DNA of 64,000 nt from assembly GCF_001642995.1 (NCBI RefSeq), contig NZ_LOHS01000070.1, positions 103,729 through 167,728 of the forward strand, written 5' to 3'. Source of the stretch: Streptomyces jeddahensis (GTDB lineage: Bacteria > Actinomycetota > Actinomycetes > Streptomycetales > Streptomycetaceae). A program made the translations under genes and the position numbers. Every line of letters begins with the position of its first letter. The stretch's first letter is position 1. Shown piece by piece: positions 61,376-64,000 of this stretch. The notes under the pieces were generated by a model, which saw only the letters and a list, made by a program, of their open reading frames with translations, did not search any database and was not told where the DNA came from.

Positions 61376-62155
61376 TCAGAGGCTGGCGATGACCCGGTCC
61401 GCCAGGACGTACACATTCTCGTCACCGACGGCGAAGGTCAGTGCGTAGGCGCCGGAGATGGCGGAGCCGCCCAGCAGCACGGGCGCGTCGCCGTCGTGCA
61501 GTGCGGCGGCCAGCCGCTCGGCCGTGTCGCGGTGGCCCGGGGTCATGCACAGCGTCGTACCGTCCGCGAACACATACACATCGAGCGTGCCCAGCGGTCC
61601 GGGCCGCACGTCGGCCAGCTCCGTGCCGGACTCGGCGAGCGTCTCGAGACGGGCCACGGTGCGCTCGTGGTCGTCGGTGCCCCGCGTCTGTGCCGGGACG
61701 AAGTCCGGGTGCGAGGGGTGGCGGCGCCGGGCCGCGGCCAGCTCGGGGGACTCCCCGAACTCGTCGGCCTCCGAGGCGGGCTCGACCACCGGCTCCAGGC
61801 CCGCGAAATCGGACGGGCGCGGCAGATACATGTCGTCGAGCGGCAGCCCGAGCAGCGACGGGGCGTCCGCGGCGTCACGCGCCTCCTGGGCAGCCCAGAA
61901 CGCGCGGGCCTCGGCCAGCTCGCGCTCGCGCTCGTCGGCGAGAGCGGCGGCGACGGCCAGGCGTATCGCGTCGGCGTCCGACGTCGTACGGGCGGCGGGC
62001 ACCGCGGCGCGGGCGAATGCCGTGCGTCCCTCGGCCAGCTCCGCGCGCAGCGCCGCGATCTGCTTGCGTACCCCGTGCAGGGAATGCAGGGCGGCGGCGC
62101 CCACGACCGCGGCGGCGGTCGTGGTGACCAGCAGGGCAAGAGGCATGGCACTCAC
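61376..62155 (-). CDS. Membrane-anchored hypothetical protein
   Basis: This is a 259-residue protein. The N terminus has a signal-anchor-type segment (ALLVTTTAAAVVGAAALHSLHGV) and a coiled coil (RKQIAALRAELAEGRTAFARAA, ADAIRLAVAAALADERERELAEARAFWAAQEARDA). The C-terminal domain is probably beta/alpha (LDVYVFADGTTLCMTPGHRDTAERLAAALHDGDAPVLLGGSAISGAYALTFAVGDENVYVLADRVIASL). Function is unknown. Start GTG 62155 has AGGAG six bases upstream; ATG 62146 is in frame. It is followed on the same side by the thiolase, separated by a terminator. Confidence 0.8.
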   Translation of the reverse strand: MSAMPLALLVTTTAAAVVGAAALHSLHGVRKQIAALRAELAEGRTAFARAAVPAARTTSDADAIRLAVAAALADERERELAEARAFWAAQEARDAADAPSLLGLPLDDMYLPRPSDFAGLEPVVEPASEADEFGESPELAAARRRHPSHPDFVPAQTRGTDDHERTVARLETLAESGTELADVRPGPLGTLDVYVFADGTTLCMTPGHRDTAERLAAALHDGDAPVLLGGSAISGAYALTFAVGDENVYVLADRVIASL

Positions 62156-62305
62156 GACGTACTCCTGAACTCAGACAGAGACCCCCGACTTCCTACCTCA
62201 GCTTGGGGCCTGCACCGCGCAGCTGTCAGTGCAATACGTCACGAATTGGACAGTTCTTTGGTCACATGTGTTTACCCGGATGCCGGACTGACCTGCAGAT
62301 ATGGC

Positions 62306-62340
62306 TCTCCCCCAGGAGATAAGTCACATCCTGGGGGAGA
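62306..62340 (-). terminator. Thiolase terminator hairpin
   Basis: TCTCCCCCAGGA and TCCTGGGGGAGA form a perfect 12-bp stem around an 11-base loop. It lies 145 bases beyond the thiolase stop on the minus strand. No gene is seen in the 328-base gap around it. Confidence 0.85.
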
Positions 62341-62483
62341 TTGGATCACGAATCGACCCCTGAGGAGCTCACCGCGGCGCGGCTCAGCTGAGGCGCTCGC
62401 GCTCTCTGTCGCGCTGAGCTTCGCTTCCGCTGCGGGCAGGTGCCGCCTTCGTACCTCAGGCGACCCCTACCCTCCGCTGCAGC

Positions 62484-63704
62484 TCAGCTCAGCCGCTCGA
62501 TGACCATGGCCATGCCCTGGCCGCCGCCGACGCACATGGTCTCCAGGCCGAACTGCTTGTCGTGGAACTGGAGGCTGTTGATCAGGGTGCCGGTGATACG
62601 GGCGCCCGTCATGCCGAAGGGGTGGCCGACCGCGATGGCGCCGCCGTTGACGTTCAGCTTGTCGATGTCGATGCCGAGGTCGCGGTAGGACGGGATGACT
62701 TGGGCCGCGAAGGCCTCGTTGATCTCGACCAGGTCGATGTCGTCGATGGTCAGCCCGGCGCGGGAGAGGGCCTGCTGCGACGCCTCGACCGGGCCGTAGC
62801 CCATGATCTCGGGGGACAGGCCGGAGACGCCGGTGGACACGATGCGGGCGAGCGGAGTGAGGCCCAGCTCGCGGGCCTTGGTGTCGCTCATGATGACGAG
62901 GGCGGCGGCGCCGTCGTTGAGCGGGCAGCAGTTGGCGGCGGTGATCCGGCCGTCGGGGCGGAAGACCGGCTTCAGGCCCTGCACGCCCTCGAGCGTGACG
63001 CCCGGGCGCGGGCCGTCGTCCTTGCTCACCACGGTCCCGTCCGGGAGCGTCACCGGGGTGATCTCGCGCTCCCAGAAGCCCTTGGCGATGGCCTGCTCGG
63101 CGAGGTTCTGCGAGCGCACGCCGAACTCGTCCATCTCCTCGCGCGTGACGCCCTTGAGCCGGGCGAGGTTCTCGGCGGTCTGGCCCATCGCGATGTACGG
63201 GTCGGGCACCAGGCCGTCCTCGCGCGGGTCGTGCCAGTCGGCGCCCTCGGTCTCGGCGACGGCGGCGGTACGGGCCTCGGCCTCGGCGAAGAGCGGGTTG
63301 TGCGTGTCCGGGAGGCTGTCCGAGTTGCCCTTGGTGAAGCGGGAGACCATCTCGACGCCGGCCGAGATGAAGACGTCGCCCTCGCCCGCCTTGATGGCGT
63401 GCAGCGCCATACGCGAGGTCTGCAGGGACGAGGAACAGTAACGGGTGATCGTGCAGCCGGGCAGGTGGTCCATGCCCATCTGCACGGCGACGATGCGGCC
63501 GAGGTTGTTGCCCTGCTCACCGCCGGGCAGGCCGCAGCCGAGCATCAGGTCGTCGATGTCCTTCGGGTCCAGCTCGGGGACCTTGGCCAGCGCGGCCTGG
63601 ATGATCGTGGCGGTCAGGTCGTCCGGCCGCAGATCCTTCAGCGAGCCCTTGAAGGCGCGGCCGATCGGGGAACGGGCGGCTGAGACGATCACGGCTTCGG
63701 GCAT
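62484..63704 (-). CDS. Acetyl-CoA acetyltransferase (thiolase)
   Basis: This is a 406-residue cytoplasmic enzyme that joins or splits acyl-CoA units. The nucleophilic Cys90 is in [35 protein letters not shown]. The catalytic His is in [20 protein letters not shown]. The second Cys is in [16 protein letters not shown]. All three are conserved. The length is usual for thiolases. PFGMTG in place of the more common PLGxSG is a typical actinobacterial FadA/AtoB variation. It is likely used in fatty acid degradation or acetoacetyl-CoA metabolism. The start is ATG 63704 after GGAG; no neighbour on the right is visible. Confidence 0.95.
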   Translation of the reverse strand: MPEAVIVSAARSPIGRAFKGSLKDLRPDDLTATIIQAALAKVPELDPKDIDDLMLGCGLPGGEQGNNLGRIVAVQMGMDHLPGCTITRYCSSSLQTSRMALHAIKAGEGDVFISAGVEMVSRFTKGNSDSLPDTHNPLFAEAEARTAAVAETEGADWHDPREDGLVPDPYIAMGQTAENLARLKGVTREEMDEFGVRSQNLAEQAIAKGFWEREITPVTLPDGTVVSKDDGPRPGVTLEGVQGLKPVFRPDGRITAANCCPLNDGAAALVIMSDTKARELGLTPLARIVSTGVSGLSPEIMGYGPVEASQQALSRAGLTIDDIDLVEINEAFAAQVIPSYRDLGIDIDKLNVNGGAIAVGHPFGMTGARITGTLINSLQFHDKQFGLETMCVGGGQGMAMVIERLS

Positions 63705-64000
63705 CACGGCTCCAGGTGTCCGGTGAGGGGATCGGGCAGGACTCACTGGGAAGTTACCCGTACGTATCGCGATGGTCATGCGGTACGCACTGTGATGAGG
63801 GCCGCATTTCTAAGCGGGCGCTCAGTGCGAGGGTACGTCTTGGAGGGCCACCCCGACGGGCTGCGGGTCTCACGCGAGGGCGCCCGCCGTCGTGGGTTGG
63901 GCTCCACCCCTCCGGGGTGTGCGGGTACTGGGCCAGGGCGCCCGCCGTCGTGGGTTGTGCCCACCCTCCCCCAGCTACCGCTGGGAGGTGCCCCCAGCCC
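63705..64000. other. Intergenic region at the right edge with direct repeat
   Basis: It holds two copies of a 23-base word starting AGGGCGCCCGCCGTCGTGGG (63877-63899, 63935-63957), 58 bases apart, and a hairpin-rich segment at 63965-64000 (CCCCAGCTACCGCTGGGAGG). The latter is related, in reverse, to the element at 4369-4405. No gene is supported. Confidence 0.6.

Noticed and set aside
60854..62503. Plus-strand open frame spanning 60.9-62.5 kb
   Set aside because: It overlaps three better-supported small genes and gives compositionally biased sequence without ribosome site.

Overview
The window is high-GC chromosomal DNA from a Streptomyces. The clearest marker is a tRNA-Leu with anticodon UAA at 56212-56295, whose sequence matches the developmental gene bldA. 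Further support comes from paired Rpf muralytic enzymes with a ydaO/c-di-AMP-type riboswitch leader, GTG and TTG starts, apparently leaderless promoters, a Rex-type operator before ndh, and a PobR with two tandem IclR modules. The backbone follows the actinobacterial order glmU - mfd - mazG - eno - divIC - DUF501 - ppx, also known from Mycobacterium, with accessory blocks inserted between these genes.

Region by region. 0-1.7 kb: start of glmU, tRNA-Gln(UUG) and a frameshifted gene resembling a LAGLIDADG-type endonuclease, packed against the tRNA. 1.8-8.3 kb: a histidine kinase with no visible response regulator, then a divergent cluster of YwqJ-type deaminase plus SUKH-3 on the minus strand and SMI1/KNR4 plus a large Pro/Gly/Ala-rich protein on the plus strand; the latter joins a deaminase domain to a SUKH-4 domain. 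8.6-16.6 kb: a DivIVA-like coiled-coil protein, a DUF485/symporter pair, a MacB/FtsX-type ABC exporter and a VapBC-like toxin-antitoxin pair. 16.7-23.3 kb: mfd, a TetR regulator divergent from a SalK-like gene, and an HNH-nuclease lipoprotein.

23.5-37.1 kb is a polymorphic toxin island. A 3,724-residue secreted RHS/YD-repeat protein with three LamG-like domains, a His/Lys-rich repeat and a Hint autoprotease ends in a roughly 155-residue deaminase-like tip. Four small genes of unusual composition follow it and are plausible immunity genes. 37.2-42.5 kb holds a GNAT acetyltransferase, a frameshifted gene of unknown function, a DUF1906 exported protein and small membrane proteins. 42.7-55.8 kb is conserved housekeeping: SurA-like lipoprotein, mazG, a CYP107-type P450, two Rpf/LysM enzymes, eno, divIC, DUF501, ppx, ndh and a cyclopropane fatty acid synthase. 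56-64 kb: bldA, pobR/pobA for 4-hydroxybenzoate use, a Bax-inhibitor-like membrane protein, small conserved genes and a thiolase.

The genes suggest three themes: cell-wall growth and dormancy (Rpf, DivIC, GlmU, coiled-coil protein), stress and redox metabolism (Ndh with Rex, Ppx, MazG, Mfd), and inter-strain conflict (deaminase toxins and immunity proteins). Two genes carry single-base frameshifts in 4-base G or C runs, so draft-sequence error should be considered before calling them dead. All assignments rest on reading the sequence and on remembered family motifs; no database search was run.
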